This document shows positions 54,432 through 64,000 of a DNA stretch of 64,000 bases, piece after piece; the first letter of the stretch is position 1; every line of letters starts with the position of its first letter. Source of the stretch: Ciona intestinalis (Eukaryota; Chordata; Ascidiacea; Phlebobranchia; Cionidae); assembly GCF_000224145.3 (NCBI RefSeq), contig NC_020176.2, positions 2,334,466-2,398,465 on the forward strand, written 5' to 3'. The notes below the pieces were generated by a model. It did no database searches. It saw only the letters and a program-made list of their open reading frames with translations, and had not been told where the DNA came from. Both the position numbers and the translations under genes were made by a program.

Positions 54432-54632
54432 TTTAACGATTAATATACCTGCATTTTTAAAAAATATAGCGTTAATCGTTAAGTAATATGTTTTTATCCT
54501 AATAAAGCATATTTATACATTGAAGAATCATTCAGGAGCACTAGATCAAGGCCAGATTCACAAGACTTATTACAATTACAGATATATATAATATTAATGT
54601 TTCTGAAATATTTTGCGGAAGATATTCAAAAC

Positions 54633-55081
54633 GGTAAAACTGCCGCTGGTGACCAGTGGAAATTTTGGTCTCAAAATGTTCCTTACGTCATCCTGATACC
54701 CGCTGTATAATTTTTTTTTTTAAAACTTGGGCGTTCGTGTCGAAAATTAACTTTGAAAATGCGGGTTAAAAGTAGGGGTTAGGGTTGGGCTGGGGTTTTC
54801 CCTAGCAGAAAACAGTGCGAAAAACAAGATTATAACGTGCTGTAACGTTCGTAATATGTCACTACTGTGACGTAACATTCGCTATTGTGACGTAATATAT
54901 CGTTAACCTTACGCAAGTCAGGCGAATTACTGTGACGCAGCATGTTTTCGTGCATTCTCAAAGTTAATTTTCGACACGAATGCCCAAGTTCTTTTTTAAA
55001 AAAATTATACAGCGAGTATCAGGGAGACGTAAGGAACATTTGAGACCAAAATTTTCACTGGTCACCAGCGGCAGTATTACC
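54633..55081. mobile_element. 449-bp element with long terminal inverted repeats and 9-bp target duplication
   Basis: Left end GGTAAAACTGCCGCTGGTGA; right end is its imperfect reverse complement, finishing CCAGCGGCAGTATTACC. The inverted repeats continue for about 130 bp (AAGTTAATTTTCGACACGAA near the inner end). Flanked by identical ATTCAAAAC copies at 54624-54632 and 55082-55090. No ORF. The 9-bp duplication with long inverted repeats suggests a non-autonomous Mutator-like element. Confidence 0.85.
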
Positions 55082-55234
55082 ATTCAAAACAAAGAATGCA
55101 ATACTACAATGTATTATGTAAACACTCAAAAAACATTTTTTTCTTCTGGCTAATAAACTGTACTATATTCATTTAGAATATTTATATACCACAAAAAATG
55201 TTCCACAATGCAACTTAAAATATAATAATTAATA

Positions 55235-55284
55235 NNNNNNNNNNNNNNNNNNNNNNNNNNNNNNNNNNNNNNNNNNNNNNNNNN
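55235..55284. other. Assembly gap (50 N)
   Basis: Intergenic. Confidence 0.99.
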
Positions 55285-55814
55285 GACCCCAATTATTTTA
55301 ATACCTGTCTGTTTATTTTACGTGGTTTAGCGACAATCAGACAAAGAGGCACTGACTTATTGCGACCTATGTCTTAAGACTTAGGCACATGTTGTTATTG
55401 TTACATACTTACAGTATAATGTATACTGTTTGAAAAATCATCAAAATAAAAATCACCTTATAATAATTTTTGTAATTTCTGTGATACCAATATCTGAGCG
55501 TGATTTGAATTGAATAAAATACATGCAATTAATGTTTGTAGTCAAATATACATTATACGACATTCCACATCACGATGAATGACGTGAAAAATGACGTCAC
55601 TTGAACAACAAATTCTCAAAACGGGGAATCACTATCACGTGAGAATACTAAAACGGATACGAGCTAAGAATTAGTTTAGTTTTTATTTGGGGAGAAAATA
55701 GAGTTACATTCCAGTAGTTTTAGAAATAAGCCACCTTAAACTTTGAGATAAAGCAATTTATAATTAATGCCTTTGAAGCGGTTAATTAATTTCATAATGG
55801 ATTTTGTAAACATT

Positions 55815-56165
55815 GGCGCCGTGGTATAGTGGTTATCGCGCGGACCTGTAACCCAGAGGTAATGGGTTCAAGGCTCGACGCTCGACGCTGCTACCATTGT
55901 GGGCGTATGTGTCCTTGGGCAAGACACTTAACGGCAATTGCTCCAACCCAATGGTCACTAATGGGTTGTCTAAATTATCAGTCATACATAAAAAAAATAA
56001 TAATAATCATCCACAAGGTAACATACATGGTAATTCGTAAGCGTTAAACCCGTGTGATAACGACTGTCATTTTCCGGCCACGCGTGGATAAAGTAAGTTA
56101 CATTCATTCATTCATTCATTCATTCATTCATTCATTCATTCATTCATTCATTCATTCATTCATTC
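55815..56165 (+). mobile_element. Full-length tRNA-derived SINE with (ATTC)n tail
   Basis: Reference copy. The tRNA-like head GGCGCCGTGGTATAGTGGTT has an A-box-like TGGTATAGTGG, and GGGTTCAAGGC is a B box. Then GCTGCTACCATTGTGGGCGT, GTCCTTGGGCAAGACACTTA, CCAACCCAATGGTCACTAAT, TAACATACATGGTAATTCGT, and CCACGCGTGGATAAAGTAAG before about 16 ATTC units. Confidence 0.92.
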
Positions 56166-56480
56166 AACATTATCGAATTAGCAACGTGGTTCGCGCCTCT
56201 AGTTCCAGCTCAAGAGTTCTTGGATGCGAGGCTCGATGCTGCTACCATTGTGGCCGGTGTGTGTATCCTTCCGCGAAACATTTAACGGCAATTTCTTCAA
56301 CCCTGTGTGCGTATGAGGTGTCTAATTTTCATTCCTACGATACAAAAAATGAAAAAAATATTGATAACCCGCAAAGTTATCATACGTGGTAGCTCAGTAA
56401 ACGTGTAGAGGTGTACCATCTGTGTTACGACTATTATTGCCCCACCACACGAGGATAAACAAGGTATATTCAACCATTCG
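56166..56480 (+). mobile_element. Second SINE copy, tandem to the first
   Basis: Diverged copy directly after the (ATTC)n of the first: GCTGCTACCATTGTGG, CACGAGGATAAACAAGG. Confidence 0.85.
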
Positions 56481-57694
56481 TACTCACAGAACCGCCTACG
56501 TACTTTTGATTAATGCGAAACAAATTTGCTATAGAGCGTTACATAATTTCATTGTAGCCCAAAGTCAAATATAAAATACGCAACTTTGTTATTAATTATG
56601 CATAGCCCATGGCCTAACAATAAACATTTGTGTTAAGAAACTAATAATTTATTCTTGCTTTGCGTGTAAGACCATAGTATACTAAAGCCACTCCAGTATA
56701 CTATTGTGCAACACAGACCGCGTAAGCGGTCTCGTTACAAGCGGATTGTGCCCATGCTACCTAGGATTTTGTTCATACCTGCTGATCAGGCTCATTGCAC
56801 ATAGGGTATTTCGTGGGGCTTAGGAAAGAAGTAATTTCCCTTAGATTGGCTTAATTTATACGTAGAGTAGACTTACTAGTAGTATAGTAAAATACAGAAA
56901 ATTGTACTTTTGCAAAGCACTTTTGCAGGCACGCATGGTGAATTTCAGACCCGCCTGGGGCTATTTAATCTGATAGTATTATGGTGTACAAACATTGCAT
57001 GTACTGAATAGTGGACTGCATATACTGTTAAAATTTGGTTGTTTCCTTATATTATGTACTGTTGGTCTATTATGTTGTAGAGTGTAGACGTTTAAATGCA
57101 GGCTTACAGCTTACAACATTAATTGACAGTTGCAATGTATGTATATATAGCGAGGTATAAACAAATAGTTTCTATAAGTTATGAACAAACCATCTTCAAA
57201 CGCTGCGACACCTTTGGTTATCATACTTTTATATTATTTCTAATGCCTAAACTGGTCATACTTAGTGTTACGGGCACAGTATGTATAGCGCATTGGTTGG
57301 TACTGTGCTCTCTTATAGAACTACTTAACTTCAAGAGCGTTTCGTCGTGAGATTTGAATGTTTAGGACTTTTTCAAACTGACTGCAAACAGTTATAAGGT
57401 ACTATAGCTACCTTTGGATAGCTCAGTGGCCAAAGCAAACAGTAGTGTGTAGCACACGTTCGGCTAATTGGTAATAATTTATTAAAGCTTAGTAGCCAAC
57501 ACAAATAGCTATTGTTTGCAGCATATATTTGACTACTCGGTAATAATTTATGACTGGACGCGGCTTATGTTGTAGTTTTGGAACTATACTGATTTTACTA
57601 GCAATTCATGTAGGCTACAGTGGTCAGACCTATTAAAGAGTAAACAATAAGAGATAAGACTACAGCTACTCGAAGAAAATATACCAGAAGGCAT

Positions 57695-57856
57695 ATACAG
57701 TAGGGTGGGGAACATAAGACACCTTTTTATTCTATTTTCTCGTCCCATTTGGTAGTAAACAAAAATCATTCAAAGAATTGTGAAACCGTATCCTCACGAC
57801 TCCTATAGAGTATATAGACCGTTGCTAATTGTTTAAAATACGATCAGGATAGTTTG
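57695..57856 (-). mobile_element. MITE, joined to next copy
   Basis: Reverse copy that runs directly into the forward copy at 57857, losing its right end. Confidence 0.8.
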
Positions 57857-58055
57857 ATATAGTAGGGTGGGGTAGATGAGACACCTTTAGCACATATATC
57901 AAAACAGCATGATTGTGTTTTAAACAACTAACAACATTCCATGGGAGTCTTATAGGGATAAAGTTTATGATTTTTTGAATATTCTTTGTTTTCTACCAAA
58001 TGGAGCGAGACAATCCAGAATAAAAAGGTGTCCCATCTTTTCCCACTCGAATATA
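57857..58055 (+). mobile_element. MITE (AGTAGGGTGGGG family)
   Basis: Forward copy abutting the reverse copy at 57695-57856. Confidence 0.85.
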
Positions 58056-59147
58056 TTCTGCTGTGCTAATGGTGTCCCGACTCCCGCCAGCATTTAATGT
58101 TTCGCCGTGACACGTAATTGTATCATCATTTATGGTGTTTTCACATTGGCGACATATATAGTTTTGATGATTCAGCGCCAATAATTTACAGCTGCGGAAC
58201 ACGTGGATTACAGAATTCAAAACCGCCCGCCTGCTCGACTTCAACAATTTTAACTATTCATTAAATTCTCCTCAGGCTATAGAAAGGCATGATATAGGTT
58301 ATGACTACGGTTAATATCGATTTGTTCGCTGGCTTTTAATCAAATCGATATCTTAGCTTTGTTCGATTGTATTTTCTGTGATTCGTGGATAAAGTTATTT
58401 TGCTTGAAATTTGCGTTGATATTGGATTTCGTTCTGAAATTGTTTAGTACGGTTTTCAGTTAAAATTGTTTTGTGCGTTTAGTTTGGTGAAAATCCAAGT
58501 TTATTACTCCTAACACTACAAAGCAAAAGGTAGCGACCTATTTAGTCTTGTGTTTAGCGGTTTTTAAAAATACACGTTTTTCACGAAATGTAGTAATTTA
58601 CAGCTCGTTTTTGTTTATTTCCTATGTTAGCATGAAAACGACCGACGTGATGCAAAGTACTAAGCATAAACTGTCAAAAAGTGTTACTGTACTAGCACGA
58701 TGCTACAGGGTCTCGTATCTTACTGTTAGGTAATTTAAAACTTCTGGTTAGGAAAGGCAGACTGTGTATACAGATTTTGTGACATATGCTCGGCCACAGT
58801 GCGTTTTGTACATATATATATATAGCATACGAGTAGCCTACAAGAAGCATACAAAAAACTGTTGTTTGAATACGAGCTCTGATTGACTGGTTTGAAATGA
58901 TAAAGACTGTTGGTATAGTTTAAACTAACTTTGGTTCAAACCAGCAGTGCGTGTTCACTAAGCCAGCAAAAGGGAAATGTGTCTTAACAGCAGCGTCCGG
59001 TATAATAATAGTGCTGGCTGATACGCGGGCATCCATTTAGCCTGAAACTACTTAAACGCAAGATATTTATAATACGTGAATAAATTGGCATTTGAAATTA
59101 TGTTTTAGTTCTTAGGTGTAGTTAAATTTGATAACCAAAAATTGTGA

Positions 59148-62100
59148 ATGCTACTCAGGATGTTGCGAAACCAACGAAGTGTATTGCTGAAAGGTGTAGT
59201 CGCGTTGCTCGTTATGGCTGTCTTCATTTGCTTTAATTTAGAAGCCACTCTAATGTTTCTCATCCAAACAAAACGTAATTTAAATTTAGAATTTTATTGT
59301 TTTTTTGTTTAACTCTTTTACTGCTGGACTTTATTCAAACATTTGACCTTTTGACCAGGTCTCACATAATTGCATTTTGCAAGCATAGCATGGCAGCTAG
59401 AGACCAAAATATAAAATGTTGTACTGTATAATGACATTAATATAGTATGACGTTATTCTCAAATTAATGTTTTTATTTTTATGAAGTTTTCTTAAAACTT
59501 GTATACAGCTATAACACCTATTTTAAGCGCTCTTTTCTGCAACTAAAACCGTTTTACTTTTTTCAGATGCGTTGTTTCACGAAAAGTATCAAGGTAAGTG
59601 TATACATTTGCGTATTCAAATTAAGACAGTGATGTAACAATAGCTATTATTGCAATATAGTAAAGTGTATATGGTTAGGTAACTGCAAAGTTAGTATAGA
59701 CCTTACTAACTATACTAACTTTGGGTAACTGTACCCAGAGCCGTATAAACACAAATTAGTCTTGGGTGACTTTTGTGTTTTCCTTTTGTGGGAAGGTGTA
59801 AAACAGCTTCTATTTACCTTACCAAACATTTTTTGGAAAATATATATAAATTTGCCCTTATTAAATGACTAAAATGTCACAAATCATTCGCTTCTAGTTC
59901 TATTTTTTAACTTTTTTTGATACAGAAAACAAACAACACATGTTTTTAACACTTTTTAACCTTCAAATTTGTTTTTAAGCCCAAGGTCTTCTGTAATTTA
60001 CCGAAAAACATGCATTTTCCTATACCTACTGTGTTATTTTAAACCCACTTGCCATTCAATTTGTCTTTTACGTAACAATGGGTTGGTCTACTCGGTATTT
60101 CTATGGCTCTGTGTAAACTGAGACGGCAGTTGGACTACTCTGTGTTATACGACTCTGGGTACCAAGTCAGTATAAATACCAAGTAGTCCTTGTGTGTCCA
60201 AAATCGACCAAAAGCGCTGACATAGACAATGCGTTTAAACGAGCTTGTTAGGTTTTGTTTATGTGTTTCCTTTTGTGAAAAGGCGTAAAACAGCTTCTGT
60301 TTACCTCACCAAACATTTTTTAAAAAATTTAAACTTACCCTCATTGAATGACTAAAATGTCACAAATCAACAGCTTCTAATCCCATTTTTTGACTTTTTT
60401 TAATACAGAAAACAATTAAATAACACATTTTTTACCATTTTCAACTTTTAAGTTTGTCTTTAGGCCAAAGTTTTTCTGTAATTTACCAAAAAAACATGCA
60501 TTTTTTCTATACCTACTGTGTTATTTTGAACACAAATTGCCGTTCAATTGTCTTTTTACGCAACAACGATGGGTTAATAGAACATATATGTTTAAACTGT
60601 ACTGCGGTAAAGTTCAAATATCTATGTAAACTGTGACGGAAACGGCTGGTTTAGCTTAACAATATAGTGTTAAATACTATAGAGTATTCTCTATATAGTC
60701 CTACATATATACGCTAATACCTAAAACAGAACTATACTAAGATAGATACCGTTAACAGATAATATCCCATACCATCACGTTTTTCACATTTAACAATGCC
60801 GTTTTAGAGTCGCGGGGATACGGTTTTAATTTGTGAATATTCTTTGATTACTACCAAATGAGACAATTAAAGAGAATAAAAAAAAACATTGATGTACAAA
60901 TATGGGACTAAATTTATTGTATATAATACCTTGAGCACTTTATTTCATTGATATCCATTATATAACAGACGGAATACCCGGTCTTGCGTCCCCACTTGAA
61001 GAATCTGATCGTTTATGGGAATTCGCACATACGATGCAGGTCTGTAACCCATAACAATTTTCATTTATCTCTTCGAAAACGATAGCAAAGAACATATAGT
61101 AGGGTGGGGGGAAGATGGGACACTTTTTCATTTTATTTTCTTGTCCCTTTTGGTAGTAAACGAAGAAACATTTAAAAGAATTATGAAGCCGTATTATCAC
61201 ATGTACTAAAGGTGTCCCGTATTCCCCCACCCTACTATAGATTTTATTTATATCTTCGAAAACGATAGCGAAGTTCATACTATGTAAGAAAGGAAGAGAA
61301 AGGAATCAACAGTAAAACGACAGTCGTTTTACCATAGGGTTTTATGTTATTATTATGCATTTAAAATAGATGATGTATTTTTTCCATTTTATCTGCAGTA
61401 TAAATGCGAGAACCCAAAACGCATTGGAGGGGACAATGGCGTTGGAGATGGTTCGTATGAAATTTGTTTGGAAAGCAAGCATTGGCCGTTAACCACTGAC
61501 CCCAACTACAAATGTCTTGTCTATTCGTTTGGTGTTGGAGACGATTTAAGCTTTGACGACGCCTTGGCAAAAATGGGTTGCGAAGTGCATTCATTTGACC
61601 CAAGTAAGTATTATTGAATAAATGAATGAAACTGTACGGCAAATTTAATAAAATCCAAAAAAAAATAATCACTTACAAATCACAATGTATAACATACTTG
61701 GTAACTCGTACTCGTAAACTGGCGCGAGTATGAAACAGAACACGCGTGTTTAAGGACTGTCGTTTTACGGCCACGCGAGGATAAAGCAATTTTAATTACA
61801 AATTTGATTGACAGGCATGAATTGGGAAGACGGTAAAGTTTTTCCATCCGGAGTGACTTTCCATAAAATCGGAATCTCGCAGTGGGATATTGAAAAAGAT
61901 GAAAACGGATGGAAAATGCGTTCGCTTAGTAAGTATGTTTGGTAAAATACGAATAGATGTAACTTATTTTTTCTCACATGGCAAACGTAAGTAAATTTAA
62001 AAAAGTCATTTTGTTTCATGCATCTCGAGCCCACTGACAAGTTACCCCATATGTAACTTTTAAAGGTTGAACTTTTTTGATATTTTAATGTATTGCTAAT

Positions 62101-62511
62101 CGTGTTTTTAACAATTAACAGCACTCTTATAGATTCGTGAAGATACGGTTATATAATTCTGTAAATATATCCCAGCCTATAGAAGGGTGAGGGAAGACGG
62201 GACACCATTTAGCACATAATATCCAAATATCCTGATCGTGTTTTAAACAATAACAACGGTCTGAAAGAGTCGTAAGGATACGATTTTATAATTCTTCGAA
62301 AATTATTTGTTTACTCCCAAATAGGACAAGAAAATACAATAAAAGTGTGTCCCACCCTATTAAATATTGAAAACCTGGTCAATCCCCAATCTACAATATA
62401 TGCCCACTTACCACAGAAACCCTCCTGAAAGAGTTAGGCCACTCTGGTAGAATCATCGATATTTTAAAGGTAGATACGGACGCTCCTATGGGTGGCGGGT
62501 TCGAAGACATG
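59148..62511 (+). CDS. METTL24-like protein (methyltransferase-like domain), 5' part, continues past gap
   Basis: Five exons, 59148-59274, 59567-59593, 61370-61603, 61815-61928 and 62417-62511; all phases agree. Exon 1 encodes an N-terminal signal-anchor (GVVALLVMAVFICFNLEATL), so probably a type II secretory-membrane protein. The domain: CLVYSFGVGDDLSFDDALAK then MGCEVHSFDPS (human METTL24 [31 protein letters not shown]), KIGISQWD, LLKELGHSGRIIDILKVDTD (human ILNEFGHHKIDVLKADLES). This is the Methyltransf_22-type Rossmann-like fold; catalytic activity is not shown. Exon 3 uses an aaaatag acceptor because the nearer cag acceptor breaks frame. The rest of the domain is missing, probably in or beyond the 63096-63145 gap. 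A second in-frame ATG lies at 59160. Confidence 0.8.
59767..60640 (+). repeat. Tandem duplication in METTL24-like intron 2
   Basis: Two diverged copies of about 375-390 bp, offset by about 485 bp (59767-60125 and 60252-60640). Both contain GTAAAACAGCTTCT, GACTAAAATGTCACAAATCA and CTATACCTACTGTGTTATTT in the same order. Confidence 0.75.
60731..60895 (+). mobile_element. MITE subfamily, decayed
   Basis: AGATAGATACCGTTAACAGA and interior TTGATTACTACCAAATGAGA recognisable; ends lost. METTL24-like intron 2. Confidence 0.65.
61094..61240 (-). mobile_element. MITE (AGTAGGGTGGGG family)
   Basis: Internally deleted reverse copy with both ends intact, METTL24-like intron 2. Confidence 0.85.
61660..61795 (+). 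mobile_element. SINE 3' part
   Basis: ACTTGGTAACTCGTACTCGT to CCACGCGAGGATAAAGCAA, 20 bp upstream of METTL24-like exon 4. Confidence 0.82.
61945..62070 (-). mobile_element. SINE tail fragment
   Basis: GATGTAACTTATTTTTTC and TTTCATGCATCTCGAGCC; METTL24-like intron 4. Confidence 0.7.
62178..62366 (+). mobile_element. MITE, right end decayed
   Basis: Copy in METTL24-like intron 4 ending GTGTCCCACCCTATTA. Confidence 0.8.
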
Positions 62512-62788
62512 GTGAGATATTTAAGATGACACTGTTTAATTGTAATATAGTAGTAAAAGTGCATTGGTAATCTATTTCATATAAAGAGGTCGTATTACCT
62601 GCTAGTTGGCGTGAGACGTATAGGCCAGAGTTGGCCTATTACTTATAGTGGGGTACATTTTATTGTTTTTTTGTGTTGTTTTTTTCGTCTATATATTTTT
62701 TTGCCTTGCTTTTTTTTCCTTACATTTTATTGTTTTTAACGCTTCGTCTGGCGTCCGCGGAGACAACATTAAGATACTATATTTCGAA

Positions 62789-62981
62789 ATAGTAGGGTGG
62801 GGGAAGTCGGAACACCTTTAGCACATAATAACCAAATATCCTGATTATGGTTTAAACAATTAACAACGGTCTATGGGAGTCGTGAGGATAAGGTTTTATA
62901 ATTCTTTGAATTTTTCTTGTTTACTGCCAAATGGGATGAGAAAATAGAAAAGGTGTCCCGTCCTCCCCCACTCCACTATAT
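62789..62981 (+). mobile_element. MITE (AGTAGGGTGGGG family)
   Basis: Complete copy downstream of METTL24-like exon 5. Confidence 0.9.
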
Positions 62982-63095
62982 TATTCGTTCTAGTCTTGTC
63001 ACGTATCACTTGACGTTACTTCGATACAAGAATCGTCTAGATCAAAGCCAGATTCACAAAATTCAATTTTTACACACCTTAATATTTTCCGCAGC

Positions 63096-63145
63096 NNNNN
63101 NNNNNNNNNNNNNNNNNNNNNNNNNNNNNNNNNNNNNNNNNNNNN
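63096..63145. other. Assembly gap (50 N)
   Basis: Downstream of METTL24-like exon 5; may hide the next exon. Confidence 0.99.
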
Positions 63146-63361
63146 AATTTAGAGCGGTTATTGGACTAAATACATCAGCATACAAAACTACTGAGTAACT
63201 AACTGCATGGCAGCTGTACTGCTAAACTGAGAGAACTACAAAGAAACTGAAACTAAACTTACACAATTAAGACGTTGATTGCAATCAACGTGGAGACGAA
63301 TGGTTGCTTGAAGCGCTTTGCCAGTAGGAGTGACTTAACTGGAGCGTAACAGAGTGGGAAT

Positions 63362-63560
63362 TAATAGGGTAGAGGAAGATGGTACACCATTTCATGCTAT
63401 TTCTTGTCTCATTTGGTAGTAGTAAACAACGAACATTTGGAGAATTATAAAACTATATCCTCAGGACTCCCATGGACCGTTGTTAATTGTTTAAAACACG
63501 ATCAGGATATTTGGATATTATGTGCTCAAGGTGTCCCGTCTTTTCCCAACCTATTATATA
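63362..63560 (-). mobile_element. MITE (AGTAGGGTGGGG family)
   Basis: Complete reverse copy near the right edge. Confidence 0.88.
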
Positions 63561-63589
63561 TGACGCTGTAGTTTACACTTAAACTAATG

Positions 63590-63865
63590 CTTGTGAGTTA
63601 CCATATATATTATTCCATTGTATACTTAGGTGTTTTGTTTCATACACATTGTGCTCGCTTATGTTACCACGTATATAACTTGGTGAGTATTTTATTTTTT
63701 CTATGGCTTAAAATTTAGACAACCCATTAGGGACTACTAGGTTGAAGCAATTGCTGTTATGTGTCTTGCCCAAAGACACATACGTCCATAATGGTAGCAG
63801 AGTCGAGTCTCGAACCTATACCCTATTAGGTAAACGGACACGCTAACCACTGGGAACACGCTCTA
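63590..63865 (-). mobile_element. SINE
   Basis: TTTGTTTCATACACATTGTG to GTCTCGAACCTATACCC, reverse copy at the right edge. Confidence 0.82.
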
Positions 63866-64000
63866 CGAAATACACCACACGATAGATTACAGTTCTTTGT
63901 TAAACATATGTACAGCAATACATGTATATGCGCAGTAACTTGCAAAGCACAGGGAAAGATAGGGCAGTAGAATGTGCACAACTCAAAATGAAAGACCTGG

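Larger units (their letters stand above)
54432..59147. other. Intergenic between the FAM174-family and METTL24-like genes (divergent)
   Basis: 4.7 kb with a complete 449-bp inverted-repeat element (54633-55081), an assembly gap, two tandem SINEs and two abutting MITEs. No gene recognised; an open frame at 57993-58247 was considered and rejected. Confidence 0.45.

Noticed and set aside
55823..55880. A tRNA gene
   Set aside because: A/B-box-like motifs are present but the sequence continues into a SINE body with an ATTC tail, and other copies share it; it is a SINE head.
57993..58247. 84-codon minus-strand frame starting MLKSSRRAVLNSVIHVF, looking like a mitochondrial presequence
   Set aside because: Its 3' third is MITE sequence, no partner exon was found downstream, and I recognise no family.
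61369..61400. tgcag acceptor at 61398 for METTL24-like exon 3
   Set aside because: It would need phase 0, but exon 2 leaves phase 1; the aaaatag acceptor at 61369 restores the frame. A further unseen exon remains possible.

Overview
The window is eukaryotic, AT-rich and intron-dense, and looks like an invertebrate chordate. I favour an ascidian of the Ciona type. This rests on small introns, a compact set of animal orthologues and a heavy load of short SINEs, MITEs and minisatellites; the species is an inference. Four 50-base N runs (7659-7708, 10467-10516, 55235-55284, 63096-63145) mark assembly gaps.

Region 1 (about 553-42782, minus strand) is one gene: the orthologue of LYST, the lysosomal trafficking regulator mutated in Chediak-Higashi syndrome. 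I rebuilt 63 coding exons, about 12.5 kb of coding sequence or about 4,170 codons, from the start codon at 42782 to the penultimate WD40 exon at 553. The last exon lies off the left edge. Splice phases agree across all junctions except exons 28 and 31, which each carry a one-base frameshift in a homopolymer. Exon 47 is present twice on either side of an assembly gap. The introns hold most of the repeats, including one array built from copies of the gene's own 3' splice site.

Region 2 (43.2-48.1 kb, minus strand) holds three compact housekeeping genes: LSM3 (U6 snRNA/mRNA decay Sm-like ring), MRPS18A (mitoribosomal protein, five exons) and SUB1/PC4 (transcription coactivator). Region 3 holds the C19orf12 orthologue (plus strand, two exons, 49.1-50.0 kb) and a FAM174-family membrane protein (minus strand, two exons, 53.5-54.4 kb). 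Region 4 (59.1 kb to the right edge, plus strand) is the 5' part of a METTL24-like methyltransferase-domain gene that runs past the last gap.

The genes belong to unrelated pathways (vesicle trafficking, RNA processing, mitochondrial translation, transcription, mitochondria/lipid biology, secretory-membrane proteins). I see no functional cluster and no new biological system. The unusual material is genome-structural: about 33 copies of one MITE superfamily, about 20 copies of a tRNA-derived SINE, minisatellites that appear to derive from the SINE tail, complete elements with target-site duplications of 8 bp (hAT-like) and 9 bp (Mutator-like), an exon duplicated in frame, a relic copy of the MRPS18A transit-peptide exon, and an array of copied splice acceptors.
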